Below are positions 1 through 10,141 of a DNA stretch of 34,017 nucleotides, piece by piece. The notes beneath the pieces were generated by a model that did no database searches, was not told the origin of the DNA, and was given only the letters and a program-made list of their open reading frames with translations. Source of the DNA: Bryobacterales bacterium (GTDB taxonomy: Bacteria > Acidobacteriota > Terriglobia > Bryobacterales > UBA6623). The stretch covers positions 1-34,017 of the forward strand of contig JAJDWM010000424.1 of NCBI GenBank assembly GCA_022825595.1, given 5' to 3'. Both the position numbers and the translations under genes were made by a program. Within the stretch, counting starts at the first letter, position 1, and every line of letters starts with the position of its first letter.

Positions 1-303
1 GCCGAGCAGTCCGCGCTTGCAATCGCGTTCTGGGCGGTGGCCGCCGATCCACCTTCCGGCACTGCCCGATCGAGCATCGGCTGTCTCGCAGACCGTGCTA
101 AGGGCCCCAAACGTCGCCGCTGTTGCAGGTTCGGGAGAAACGGGCCGGACACACGGACTGTTCAAACCTGGCGCCCCCTTCACCGCCACCTGCAACCATC
201 CCTAAGCCCACGGTGGGCAATCCCTCATTGAAGGACTTTCCATGACTGCATGAGTTGTGATTGGACGCCAAAGCGGTGCCCGCAGCATGATAGACTGCCT
301 ACC

Positions 304-2187
304 ATGATGCATCTCTTGGTCTTGGCCGCGTTGATCCTGTTCGGGGCCGTCGGGCCCGTAACGGCTCACGGGCCGACTGCGTGCAGCGACCGATACATTT
401 CGGCGGCAGCGATTCGGACTCAGAGCGACATCCAAGCCTTCGTGGAGTGTGCCAAGGAATTCGTCGAGGAGCACGGCACGGAAGAGGCCGCGCACGCATT
501 CCATGAGGACGAATTCTGGAACTACGGTTCCATCTATGTGTTCGTGGACGGAATCGCAGAGTCAGGCACGGACGCCATGACCTTCGTGTATCCTCCGGAT
601 CCCTCTCGGGAAGGAATGCCGTGGGGAGAAGCGATCGACGACTTTGGCACGGACCTCTTCTATGAGGTCTACCGTATGATGCAATCGGCCGACGCCGGTT
701 GGACCTATTACTCGATCACGAACCCGGAGACCGGTGTTACGTCTCCGAAGGCTTCCTACGTCATCGAGATTGACTGGGATGGCAGCCGTGCGGTGATTGG
801 CGCGGGCATCTACTCGCCAGACTGGCCTGGGACCTGTGGAGCGGGAGAAGTCACCGCCAAGGTTCTGAAGGACAGCCCAAGCCCCGAGACACTGGAGCAG
901 TTCGTTCGTTGCGCTGCATTGGTTGTGGAGTCGGAGGGCTACTTTGCCAAGCATGAACTGGAAACAGACCCACGCTGGAGGCATGGGAACATCTACGCAT
1001 ATGTGCTGGACATGATGGGCAATCAGCTCATGACGGGCAGTCGGTTGCGCGTCAATGGTGAGCCACTGTATGAGTTCGGCAGACGTGACGCTGGATACGA
1101 CCAGTTTGGCGGTCGGGACATGATCGACGTTGGGCACACGTTCGGCGAAGCCCACATCTACTATCAGGCATTCAATCACGAGACGGGCAGGTTCGGTGGC
1201 AAGGCCGCATTCCTGAAGCGTGTCGTTTCACAGGGCGTTCCTGTGCTAGTCGGCGCAGGCTATTACTTGGATGAGGCTCCGATGGTCGCAGCCACGCCTT
1301 GCGAACAGAACACCGTGACTGCTAGTTCGATTCGCTCGCAGGAAGATGTTCAGGCCTTCGTCCAGTGCGCCGCCGAGTACGCGAAAGAGCATGGCGAAGA
1401 AGAGGCGCGCCGGGCGTTCAATGAGGATCACCGCTGGAAGGATGGTCCCACATACGTCTTTGTGGACGAGGTCACCAGATCGGGAGCCACGTCCATGACA
1501 CATGTGTTCCCTCCGGACCCTTCGCGGGAGGGGTCTCTGTGGGGCGTCTCGCTTGACTCTTTCGGATCGGACTACTATGCCGAACTCCACCGGATACTCT
1601 CCTTGGTGGATGAGGGCTGGATCCACTATGCATTCCGGAATCCGGCCACCGGGCTTAATGAGCCCAAGAGTTCCTACGTCATCGAAATGGACTGGAATGG
1701 CGACAGGGCAGCTATCGGTGCTGGATTTTATGCGGCAGACTTCCCGGGTGCCTGCGATCCTGCGGAAGTAAATGCGATGGAGCTGGAGTTCGTTCCAACC
1801 GACGATCACCTACGCGAGTTTGTCACCTGTGCAGCGCACATGGTGGCGAACACAGGGCTCTTTGCTGCACCAATCCTTGAGACTTCTCCCCGCTGGAACC
1901 ACGGATCGGCCTACGTATTTGGAGTGGATGTGATGACCGGACTCGTCCTGTTCAGCAGCAGCCCTGCCAGTTGGGAGATATCGGGGAGGATCCCTGAACT
2001 GTTCGATGGCCGGGACATGATCGCAGCCGGGGCGCTATTCGGCGAGGTGTTCTGGTACTACGACTTCACGGATCGCGCTTCGGGTCAGCTGAGGAACAAA
2101 GTCGGCTTCGTCAAGCTGGTGCAAACGAGCGGTCGCCAGATTCTCGTCGGTAGCGGCTACAACCGATTCGGCACGCGGGGACATTAG
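304..2187 (+). CDS. Secreted protein with four tandem Cache-like (single Cache type 2-like) modules
   Basis: ORF 250-2187. ATG at 304/307 begins a signal peptide (MMHLLVLAALILFGAVGPVTAHG). Internal repeats: 'FVECAKEFVEEHG..AHAFHEDEFWNYGSIYVFVD..', 'YVIEIDWDGSRAVIGAGIY', 'FVQCAAEYAKEHGEEEARRAFNED..', 'YVIEMDWNGDRAAIGAGFY', 'GRDMIDVGHTFGEAHIYY..VLVGAGYY'. The motif order matches Cache domains. No transmembrane or output domain is apparent after the signal peptide. Confidence 0.8.
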   Translation: MMHLLVLAALILFGAVGPVTAHGPTACSDRYISAAAIRTQSDIQAFVECAKEFVEEHGTEEAAHAFHEDEFWNYGSIYVFVDGIAESGTDAMTFVYPPDPSREGMPWGEAIDDFGTDLFYEVYRMMQSADAGWTYYSITNPETGVTSPKASYVIEIDWDGSRAVIGAGIYSPDWPGTCGAGEVTAKVLKDSPSPETLEQFVRCAALVVESEGYFAKHELETDPRWRHGNIYAYVLDMMGNQLMTGSRLRVNGEPLYEFGRRDAGYDQFGGRDMIDVGHTFGEAHIYYQAFNHETGRFGGKAAFLKRVVSQGVPVLVGAGYYLDEAPMVAATPCEQNTVTASSIRSQEDVQAFVQCAAEYAKEHGEEEARRAFNEDHRWKDGPTYVFVDEVTRSGATSMTHVFPPDPSREGSLWGVSLDSFGSDYYAELHRILSLVDEGWIHYAFRNPATGLNEPKSSYVIEMDWNGDRAAIGAGFYAADFPGACDPAEVNAMELEFVPTDDHLREFVTCAAHMVANTGLFAAPILETSPRWNHGSAYVFGVDVMTGLVLFSSSPASWEISGRIPELFDGRDMIAAGALFGEVFWYYDFTDRASGQLRNKVGFVKLVQTSGRQILVGSGYNRFGTRGH

Positions 2188-2547
2188 GGGCTTTCCGCGG
2201 TCCCGTCGCCTGCCTTTGCCGTCGAGGCTGCACAGCCAGTGCCACGGGTGGAGCTAGTATTCGCGCTCTCCTCGACAGCGGCCGGGCTGCCAGCCTCGTT
2301 CGCTTCCTGATCGGGCGGACCGTGCGTCACTCCGGTCCTTGCATGGCTTTTCTGGAGACGGTCCCTAATGCTGTTTGCTTGCTCGGGATTCATCCGTGCC
2401 TCGCTGCCGAGTGTGCCATCGCATGTGCGAGTGGATTGCAGACGGATCTAGGCGTCCGGCGCCGAGTGCCGGCCGAACAACGGTGTAACCCCAGATCCTT
2501 GTCGCCCGGGAGGCAGGAGGCCTGAGCGTGCCCATTACAATCAAGGC

Positions 2548-3840
2548 TTGCCGTTCCTCCTCACGTGCCTCGCCGAGAAGATTGCCTCACCGTATCGTTG
2601 CCGCATCCTTGCCCTCGTGGCGGTCCTCGCCACCTCGGGCAATAGCCAGACGTACGACTTGCTGTTGAAGGGTGGCCACGTCATCGACCCGGGGAACAGG
2701 GTTGACGCCGCCCGCGACGTGGCGATCGAGAGTGGCCTCGTCGTGGCGATAGACGAAGACATTCCCGCCGACCGGGCCGACACGGTCATCGATGTCTCCG
2801 GACTTTACGTCACTCCCGGGCTGGTCGACATTCACGCCCACTTTTATGTGACGCCTCAGGCGGGAACGGTCTACGAAGGGAGTTCGAGCGTTGATCCCGA
2901 CACCACCTGCCCCCGCACCTGTGTGACGACCGCAGTCGATGTGGGCACGGTCGGCTGGCGGGCGTTCCCGGATTTCCGCAAGCGCATCATCGAGAAGTCC
3001 AGAAAGACGCGGGTCCTGGCAATGCTGAACATCGTGGGCATGGGAATGGTCAACTACGACGTGGAGCAGAACTTGGCCGACATGCAGCCGGAGGCGACAG
3101 CCGATATGGCCACGCGGAATGCGGACGTAGTAGTCGGGATCAAGTCAGCGCACTGGAGGCAACCGAACTTCGAGTCGGTCGATCGTGCCGTCGAGGCCGC
3201 TGAGCTCGCGGGCGTTCCCGTGATGGTCGACTTTGGCTATTTCCTACCGGACCGGCCGTACCAAACCATGGTGCTTGACAGGTTGCGCTCGGGCGACATG
3301 AGCACGCACTTCTACCGCTGGCCCGCGCCTCTGTTGGACGAGAACGGCCAGAAGCTCCCGTACTTGGACGTAGCGCGCAGGCGAGGTGTCAAGTTCGACG
3401 TCGGGCACGGTGCCGGGAGCTTTCATTTCCGACTCGCCGAGCCCTTGGTGCGGCAGGGCTTCTGGCCAGACTCGATCTCAACGGACCTGCACATCAACTC
3501 GCACAACGGAGCGATGATCGACATGGTCACCGTGATGTCAAAATTCTTGGCGATGGGCATGCCATTGGCCGAGGTGGTGCTGCGGTCTACGGCGAACCCT
3601 GCCGGACAGATCCTGCGACAGGAGCTGGGCCAGATCGCAGTCGGCGCCGAAGCGGATATCGCAGTGCTTCGGGTGGACAGTGGAGAATTCGGCTACGTTG
3701 ACGTGCTCGGGGGGCGCATCACTGGCGATCGTCGCATCGGGTGTGAGATGACCCTCCGCGCGGGAGAGATCGTGTTCGACTACAACGGCCGCGCCGGGAC
3801 CCCGTGGCGGGACGCGGACGTCGATTATCCCGGCCGCTGA
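2548..3840 (+). CDS. Amidohydrolase/deacetylase family protein (dihydroorotase-like metal-dependent hydrolase); start uncertain
   Basis: 'YDLLLKGGHVIDPGNRVDAARDVAIESGLVVAIDEDI' and 'LYVTPGLVDIHAHFYV' (HxH metal motif), 'VVGIKSAHW', 'DVGHGAGSFHF', 'STDLHINSHNGAMIDM', 'GAEADIAVLRVDSGEFGYVD'. The N-terminus in the ORF track uses a TTG codon. Confidence 0.85.
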   Translation: MPFLLTCLAEKIASPYRCRILALVAVLATSGNSQTYDLLLKGGHVIDPGNRVDAARDVAIESGLVVAIDEDIPADRADTVIDVSGLYVTPGLVDIHAHFYVTPQAGTVYEGSSSVDPDTTCPRTCVTTAVDVGTVGWRAFPDFRKRIIEKSRKTRVLAMLNIVGMGMVNYDVEQNLADMQPEATADMATRNADVVVGIKSAHWRQPNFESVDRAVEAAELAGVPVMVDFGYFLPDRPYQTMVLDRLRSGDMSTHFYRWPAPLLDENGQKLPYLDVARRRGVKFDVGHGAGSFHFRLAEPLVRQGFWPDSISTDLHINSHNGAMIDMVTVMSKFLAMGMPLAEVVLRSTANPAGQILRQELGQIAVGAEADIAVLRVDSGEFGYVDVLGGRITGDRRIGCEMTLRAGEIVFDYNGRAGTPWRDADVDYPGR

Positions 3841-3903
3841 CAGCCAACCGCGCTGGCCGGACTGTCTCGCTGTGCGGAGCCGGCTCTTCCGTCGGCAGGC
3901 GTG

Positions 3904-5350
3904 CTACGCCTTGCCTATGCGGAATGCATGGGCGTGCTCTTCTCCTAGGCCGTCAGGCAGCCTCAGGGCAAGAGTTCCATCGGCGTAGGACGCTTCGACA
4001 GCGCGGTCGTCCCCCACGATCGACACATCGGCGCTCTCGCCCTCCGCACCGATCTCCAGGCGGAGCTCCGGACGGCTCGGCTGGCCTAGGACGATTGCGT
4101 AGAGGGCGTCATCTTTGGTTGTAAACCGCACCGGTGTGCCTTCGGCCGTCTCGCCAGTCGCGCGAGTCCACGGGCGCGTGCCGTAGATTGCGTCTCCGTT
4201 CTTGCCGAGCCACTGGCCCAGTGCCTTCAGTCGACAGGCCTGCAGTTCCGGGATCGTGCCGTCGGCCATCGGCCCGGCGTTGAGGAGAAGGTTGCCGTTC
4301 TTGCTCACGATGTCCGCGAGCAGGTGGATGAGCTCGGCCTCGCCGATGGTGTGGTCTTCCGTCTCGACCTGGTTGTACCCGAACGAGAATCCGAGGCCGC
4401 GGCAGGTTTCCCACTTGTCCTCGGTGATCTCGTCCATCTTGGCGTATTCCGGCGTGTCGAAGTCCTTGTGTCTTGGTGGCGCTCCCTCCTTGCCGATCTC
4501 AAACCGGTTGTTGATCAGCCCTTCCGGATTGGCGTTGTAGAAGTCTGCAACGATCTGGGCAAGGTCGCTCTGTTCCGGATAGCCGATGTCGTTCCACAGA
4601 ATCGTAGGATCGTATCGGCGTATCAGTTCGCGCCAGTGGGCGTCCGCGTAGTCGGCGAACTCTTTGTGTATGCAGGATAGTCGAGAAGACCTGCTGTATT
4701 GTCTCTATGGGCTCTGGATTATAGCTCCAGTCGAGACCCCCCGAATAGTAGAAGCCCATTCGCATTCCGGCTGCCCGCACTGCGGCGGTGAGCTCGCCGA
4801 CGATGTCGCGCTCGGCGGAGCGCTGCCCGGACGGCAGGTGAGGATTCTCCACCGCGCTGGGCCACAAGGTGAAACCGTCATGGTGTTTGGTTGTCAGCAC
4901 CACGTAGCGTGCGCCCGCCTCTTGAAACAGGCCCGCCATCACAGCCGGATCCCATCCCCTCACTGCCTCGTTGAAGTGCGCGGCAAAGTCCATGTAGGCG
5001 AAGTCCTCACCGTATGTCTCGCGATGGTGGTTCTGCGTTGGCGAACCCTCGATGCGCAGGGTATTCAGGTACCACTCCGAGTAGGGGTTGTTAGTGAACC
5101 ACTTGTCCCAGTCGACCTCCCCCAGCTCTCCGATGGGCGTTGCCCATCCAGGCACGGAATATAGGCCCCAGTGGACGAAGATGCCGAGCTTGGCGTCGTC
5201 GAACCATTTCGGGACTTCATGGGTCCGCAGGGAGTCCCAGTTGGGCTCGAACCTAGGCGCTGGGCTGGGCGGGTCGCCCCCGCAGCGGATGAGAGCCGGC
5301 GCAGCGGACGCTGCTGCCAAGAATGACCTTCTTGAGAGTGTACTTCGCAT
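3904..5350 (-). pseudogene. Alpha-L-fucosidase (GH29), Tat-type signal, interrupted by one frameshift near 4660-4680
   Basis: N-terminal part in ORF 4499-5620, likely start ATG at 5350: 'MRSTLSRRSFLAAASAAPALIRCGG', 'DDAKLGIFVHWGLYSVPGWATPIGELG', 'YVVLTTKHHDGFTLWPSAVENPH', 'GFYYSGGLDWSYNPEPI'. The C-terminal part is in another frame: readable as 'KEFADYADAHWRELIRRYDPTILWNDIGYPEQSDLAQIVADFYNANPEGLINNRFEIGKEG' and on into ORF 3904-4437, 'SKNGNLLLNAGPMADGTIPELQACRLKALGQWLGKNGDAIYGTRPW'. Confidence 0.85.
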
Positions 5351-5388
5351 TCTCGAAGCTCCTGTTCTGCCTGAGGTGGCCTGCGGGC

Positions 5389-6846
5389 CTATGCCAAGAG
5401 TGGCTGGACCACATCCCCATGGACGTCCGTCAGCCGGAAGTGTCGGCCCTGGTACTTGAACGTCAGGCGCTTGTGGTCGACTCCCAAGCAATGCAGCACG
5501 GTTGCTTGCAGGTCGTGCACATGGACCGGGTCCTCGACCACGTTGTAGCAATAGTCGTCTGTCAGACCATGAGTGATCCCGGACCGGATCCCGCCGCCCG
5601 CCATCCACATCGAGAAGCACCTCGGGTGGTGGTCCCTGCCGTAGTTGGTCTCGCTGAGCTTGCCCTGGCAGTACACCGTCCGACCGAATTCCCCGCCCCA
5701 GATCACGAGCGTGTCGTCGAGCATGCCGCGCTCCTTGAGGTCGAGGATCAGTGCGGCCGACGCTTGGTCAGTATCCCGGGCCTGCAGACGGATGTCTCTC
5801 GGCAGGTCGGTGTGCTGGTCCCAGCCGCGGTGAAAGACCTGCACGAAACGCACGTCACGCTCTGCCAGCCGGCGCGCCAGCAGACAGTTCGCGGCATATG
5901 TGCCGGGCCTGCGGGAATCCGGTCCGTAGCGCCTGAAGACGTGCTCCGGTTCTGTTGACAGGTCCATGAGTTCGGGGACCGACGTCTGCATCCTGTACGC
6001 CATCTCGTACTGCGAGATGCGGGTCTCGATCTCCGGATCGCCAAACTCTTGCGAGCGCATGCGATTGATCTCCGAGACCGCGTCCAGCATGCTGCGGCGT
6101 GCCGGGCCATCAATGCCGGTGGGGTTCGAGAGGTAGAGGACGGGATCGCCGCTGCCTCGGAATTTCACGCCCTGATAGCGGGACGGGAGAAAGCCGGCGC
6201 CCCACAGGCGCGAAAAGAGCGGCTGGGACTGGTTCAAATTGCTGCCCTGCGATATCAGCACCACAAACCCCGGCAGATCGCGGTTTGCGCTCCCGAGACC
6301 GTAGCTGACCCAAGAGCCGATCGATGGTCGTCCCGGCTGCTGGAATCCGCTCTGGATGAAGGTGATCGCAGGATCGTGGTTGATCGCGTCGGTCTGCACG
6401 GTCTTCACCAGAGCGATGTCGTCGACGACCTTCGCAGTGTGCGGCAGCAGTTCGCTCAGTTTCGTGCCGGACTGTCCGTGGGCCCCAAACTCGAATATCG
6501 ACGCGGCGACGGGCAGGCGGTCTTGGCCCGATGTCATCCCCGTGATTCGTTGGCCTCGGCGCACGCTGTCCGGCAGATCCTCTCCATGGAAGCGGCGCAG
6601 CATGGGCTTATGGTCGAAGAGGTCGATCTGCGACGGAGCTCCCGACTGGAACATGTAGATGACGCGCTTCGCGCGGGGAGCAAAGTGGGGCAGGCCAGGA
6701 AGGCCGCCAGCGCCGCCGCCTTCGGTGGCCGCGAAGCCATCCCTCCCTAGCAGGAAGGACAGCGCCGCCGGCCCGATGCCGACGGCCGACCGGCCGAAGA
6801 ACTGGCGCCGGGTAACGATCAGCTTGCGTTCAAGCTCTGGATTCAT
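5389..6846 (-). CDS. DUF1501 domain-containing protein (sulfatase-like), Tat-type N-terminus
   Basis: 'LIVTRRQFFGRSAVGIGPAALSFLLGRDGFA' twin-Arg signal; 'YMFQSGAPSQIDLFDHKPML', 'VIWGGEFGRTVYCQ', 'NYGRDHHPRCFSMWMAGGGIRSGITHGLTDDYCYNVVEDPVHVHDLQATVLHCLGVDHKRLTFKYQGRHFRLTDV', all typical of DUF1501. Confidence 0.93.
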   Translation of the reverse strand: MNPELERKLIVTRRQFFGRSAVGIGPAALSFLLGRDGFAATEGGGAGGLPGLPHFAPRAKRVIYMFQSGAPSQIDLFDHKPMLRRFHGEDLPDSVRRGQRITGMTSGQDRLPVAASIFEFGAHGQSGTKLSELLPHTAKVVDDIALVKTVQTDAINHDPAITFIQSGFQQPGRPSIGSWVSYGLGSANRDLPGFVVLISQGSNLNQSQPLFSRLWGAGFLPSRYQGVKFRGSGDPVLYLSNPTGIDGPARRSMLDAVSEINRMRSQEFGDPEIETRISQYEMAYRMQTSVPELMDLSTEPEHVFRRYGPDSRRPGTYAANCLLARRLAERDVRFVQVFHRGWDQHTDLPRDIRLQARDTDQASAALILDLKERGMLDDTLVIWGGEFGRTVYCQGKLSETNYGRDHHPRCFSMWMAGGGIRSGITHGLTDDYCYNVVEDPVHVHDLQATVLHCLGVDHKRLTFKYQGRHFRLTDVHGDVVQPLLA

Positions 6847-6853
6847 CGCTCCC

Positions 6854-9800
6854 TCATTCCTTGCTGATAGCTTCGTCCAGGTTAAGGATACTGCTCGCCA
6901 CCATCGTCCACGCCGCCAGTTCCGACGGCTCAGCCCACGCGGCCACGTGCGACTCGCCTACGGCCAATAGCTGCTCGGCCTGCTCGGGATTCTTAGCGAA
7001 GCGGATCTGCTGCTCGGCTGCAAGGTTGGTCAGCACTGCGGATTCTGCCCTGCTCGGCAGCCGTCCGAGCACGCGAGAGTACCCGGCGAGCACGCGCCCT
7101 GCTGGATCATCGCTGAGGTCCACCATCCGCTCCGCAAGGGCACGAGCGGCCTCCACGTAGGTAGGGTCGTTCATCAGCACCAGTGCCTGAAGCGGTGTGT
7201 TAGTGCGCGAGCGTCGGGCGATGCACTTCTCTCGGTCCGGGGCGTCGAACACCGCGAGCGAGGGAGGTGGAATGGTGCGCTTCCAGAATGTGTACATGCT
7301 GCGCCGGTACAGGTCCGCGCCGGATCCGGGGCGGTACACCTGGGCGGTGAACATGTCGCCGTAGGCCATCTCCTTCCACAACCCGTCGGGCTGGTAAGGG
7401 AACACGCTTGGCCCACCGATTCTCCTGTCGAGGAGGCTGGCGGCCGCAAGGGCATTGTCGCGGACGGACTCTGCCTGCAGCCTGAAGCGCGGTCCACGGG
7501 CCATCATGATGTTCTCCGGGTCCAATGCTCTGCGCTCGTCCGTCATTCGCGAGCTCTGGCGATAGGTGGCCGACATCACGATCTTCTTCTGCAGGGCCTT
7601 GATGTCCCATCCGCTGCTCACGAACTCAACCGCCAACCAGTCCAGGAGGTCCGGGTGGGTCGGGATGTCTCCTTGGCGTCCAAAGTCCTCCGCGGTTTGC
7701 ACCAAGCCCCGGCCGAAATACCGCTGCCAGTAGTGGTTGACGGCCACCCGAGCGGTCAAGGGGTGCTCGGGACTGACCAGCCATCTGGCCAGTCCGAGGC
7801 GGTTGCGCGGCTCGTCGGCCGGGAACGGGGCCAGCAACTCTGGGGTGGCCGGGGATACCGGATCGCCGCGATTGCGGTAGTCCCCGCGCTCCAGCATGTA
7901 AGTAGCGCGCGGGCTCGCCAGTTCTCGCATCACCATCACGTTTTCCACGTGCGCCTGAAGCGCCGCCCGCTCGGTGCGGAGCCGCTGGAGCTTCGAGTAC
8001 AGCTCACGGTCCCCTCGGCTGGCGGAATGCGTAAGGTAGTATTCCCTGAGGCGGCTAGCTCGGCTGCGGCAGCGCGTGACATCGGTGTCGGGCTTGGGCG
8101 CGTAGATGTCGTCCTCTGGCGTCTCGGGCGCGCTCGCCAGAACCTTCTCGCAGTTGACGTACGGGGCTGAGAGCAACGCTGCCACCGGTTCGTGGGTGTG
8201 GAGCGTGCTGATCTCGGAACGATCCAGCACCCGCGAGTAGATCCGCAGGTCATCCAGAGTCCCCGTGTAGCGTCCCCCGAAGCGGCCAGCCCCGATCTCG
8301 ACAGGGGACCCCGATTCCGGCGATCCGGTGAGGCTATCTTCTACCACTTCCGTCTCAACCCGCTTGCCGTTGAGGAATATCCGGATTCCGGAAGCGTAAC
8401 CAGACCCGTCGTAGGTGACCGCCACATGGTAGGAGGGATCTACCCCGCGCTGGTTGCGCAGCGGGTGCGCCGGTTTGACTGCGACGGCGCTCCCGAGTGC
8501 CGAGGACAGCCGAACGGTGAGTTCGTACTCCCGCCGAAGCGAGTCGGGGATCGACACCGGTCGGCTCAGCGTGAGCGCCAACCCCCGCTGAGTCTCCGGC
8601 CCGTCCATCTTGTGGAGCAGCGACTTTTCGACCAGTCCCGAGTGGCGCATCCAGAACGTCAGGGTGAATGGTTTCGACACATCGATGGAACGCGTCCTGG
8701 GGAATGCGACGTGGGTGTCGACGTCGAAAGACGCGCCCTGCCCGGCGTTTGCGGTCCGGAAGAGCGGTTCGCCGCGCATCACGCGGCCGTGCCTGTAGTT
8801 GCCCGAGGAGTCGGAGAAGCCACCCTCCATTTCGTAGTGCGCCTCGAGCCCCGCGCGGCTGGCTCTCGGGATGGTCTCGATCGCGGTCTGCTCCCACTGA
8901 GCTATCTGCCGCCCAATGCGCTCGGCCGACAGGTCGGCTTGCACGGACCGAATCCCAGCATCGATTGCGTCGAGCTCCTGCCTCTGCTGCGGATCGGGCA
9001 GTTGCAGCATCGGGACGGCATTCCCGTTGACCCCGTCCAGCCCGAGTTCATCCACCGAGTTGAAGAACGCGTAGAACTCGTAGAACTCTCGCTGGGTGAT
9101 CGGGTCGTACTTGTGGTCGTGGCACCGGGCGCAGCCCATTGTCATCGCCATCCAGACGGTGGAGACGGTCTCCACGCGGTCCACCACGTACTCCGTGTGG
9201 TACTCGGCCGGGATCGCTCCGCCCTCATGGTTGATCATGTGGTTGCGGTTGAATCCGGTAGCGACCCGCTTGTCCGTGTCGCCGTCTGGCAAGAGGTCGC
9301 CCGCCAATTGCTCAATGGTGAACTCGTCGAAGGGCTTGTTGTCGTTGAATGCCCGAATCACCCAGTCTCGCCAGTGCCACATGTCACGTCGGCCGTCGAT
9401 GTGAAACCCGTGCGTGTCTGCGTAGCGCGCCAGGTCGAGCCACTGCATGGCCATCTGCTCGCCATAGTGCGGCGAGCCCAGCAGCCTATCCACCTGACGC
9501 TCGTATGCGTCCGGTGACTGGTCCGCCAGAAAGCGGTCCACCTGTGATGGCTCCGGGGGCAGTCCAGTGAGGTCAAGGCTCAGACGGCGCAGGAGTGTGC
9601 GCTTGCCGGCCTCCGGGGCAAGAGCCAATCCGTTTGCGTTAAGCCGCCGGACGACAAACGCATCGATCTCATTCGGCCGGGTGCGGCCGACGTCGGCTCT
9701 TGGGACAGCTGGCCGTCGAGGTGCCTCGTAGGCCCAATGGGAACTCCAGTGGGCTCCTTCGTCAATCCACTGCCGAACGGCCTCGATCTGCTCCGGCGAT

Positions 9801-10141
9801 GGCCTCCGCTCCGCCCCGGGCGGCGGCATGCGGGCTTCGGCAACCTGGTGGCTCAGTCGTTGGTACAGCCGGCTCTCCGCCGCATTGCCGGGAACGACGA
9901 GCTGGTACCCGCCGCGGTCGCCGAACATGCCCTCGCGAGTGTCCAGCCGGAGTCCTGCCTGACGGGTGTTGCCGTCCGGGCCATGGCAAGCGAAGCATGC
10001 GTCGGACAGGATCGGCCGCACATGCTTCCGATAGTCGACAGGTTCACTGCCAATGACGGCGGCCGACGAGACGACGCCTGTCAAGGTTAGCGATGCGAGG
10101 GCGAGCAACATTGGAGCCATCAGAAGAGAATCCCTATACAT
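6854..10141 (-). CDS. PSCyt1 (planctomycete cytochrome c) / DUF1549 / LamG / DUF1553 multidomain protein
   Basis: Signal peptide; 'VRPILSDACFACHGPDGNTRQAGLRLDTREG' (CxxCH); 'NEIDAFVVRRLNANGLALAPEAGKRTLLRRLSLDLTGLPP' (DUF1549); 'CARCHDHKYDPITQREFYEFYAFFNSV'; 'TLTFWMRHSGLVEKSLLHK..RIFLNGKRVE' (LamG); 'TARVAVNHYWQRYFGRGLVQTAEDFGRQGDIPTHPDLLDWLAVEFVSSGWDIKALQKKIVMSATYRQSSRM' (DUF1553). Confidence 0.93.
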   Translation of the reverse strand: MYRDSLLMAPMLLALASLTLTGVVSSAAVIGSEPVDYRKHVRPILSDACFACHGPDGNTRQAGLRLDTREGMFGDRGGYQLVVPGNAAESRLYQRLSHQVAEARMPPPGAERRPSPEQIEAVRQWIDEGAHWSSHWAYEAPRRPAVPRADVGRTRPNEIDAFVVRRLNANGLALAPEAGKRTLLRRLSLDLTGLPPEPSQVDRFLADQSPDAYERQVDRLLGSPHYGEQMAMQWLDLARYADTHGFHIDGRRDMWHWRDWVIRAFNDNKPFDEFTIEQLAGDLLPDGDTDKRVATGFNRNHMINHEGGAIPAEYHTEYVVDRVETVSTVWMAMTMGCARCHDHKYDPITQREFYEFYAFFNSVDELGLDGVNGNAVPMLQLPDPQQRQELDAIDAGIRSVQADLSAERIGRQIAQWEQTAIETIPRASRAGLEAHYEMEGGFSDSSGNYRHGRVMRGEPLFRTANAGQGASFDVDTHVAFPRTRSIDVSKPFTLTFWMRHSGLVEKSLLHKMDGPETQRGLALTLSRPVSIPDSLRREYELTVRLSSALGSAVAVKPAHPLRNQRGVDPSYHVAVTYDGSGYASGIRIFLNGKRVETEVVEDSLTGSPESGSPVEIGAGRFGGRYTGTLDDLRIYSRVLDRSEISTLHTHEPVAALLSAPYVNCEKVLASAPETPEDDIYAPKPDTDVTRCRSRASRLREYYLTHSASRGDRELYSKLQRLRTERAALQAHVENVMVMRELASPRATYMLERGDYRNRGDPVSPATPELLAPFPADEPRNRLGLARWLVSPEHPLTARVAVNHYWQRYFGRGLVQTAEDFGRQGDIPTHPDLLDWLAVEFVSSGWDIKALQKKIVMSATYRQSSRMTDERRALDPENIMMARGPRFRLQAESVRDNALAAASLLDRRIGGPSVFPYQPDGLWKEMAYGDMFTAQVYRPGSGADLYRRSMYTFWKRTIPPPSLAVFDAPDREKCIARRSRTNTPLQALVLMNDPTYVEAARALAERMVDLSDDPAGRVLAGYSRVLGRLPSRAESAVLTNLAAEQQIRFAKNPEQAEQLLAVGESHVAAWAEPSELAAWTMVASSILNLDEAISKE

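Noticed and set aside
1-249. Possible C-terminus of an upstream gene in frame 1 (..AEQSALAIAFWAVAADPPSG..)
   Set aside because: No family recognised and the sequence is cut by the window edge.
562-1179. Long antisense ORFs overlapping the Cache-module gene (562-1179 and 1246-1809, minus strand)
   Set aside because: Mirror ORFs of a high-GC coding gene; no recognisable motifs, and the sense strand has a signal peptide and repeated domain motifs.
2184-2525. Small ORFs in the spacer before the amidohydrolase (2184-2393 minus, 2322-2525 plus)
   Set aside because: No recognisable motif or clear start signals; treated as intergenic.
8192-9517. 441-aa plus-strand ORF opposite the DUF1553 gene
   Set aside because: Antisense shadow ORF; the opposite strand has unambiguous DUF1549/LamG/DUF1553 motifs.
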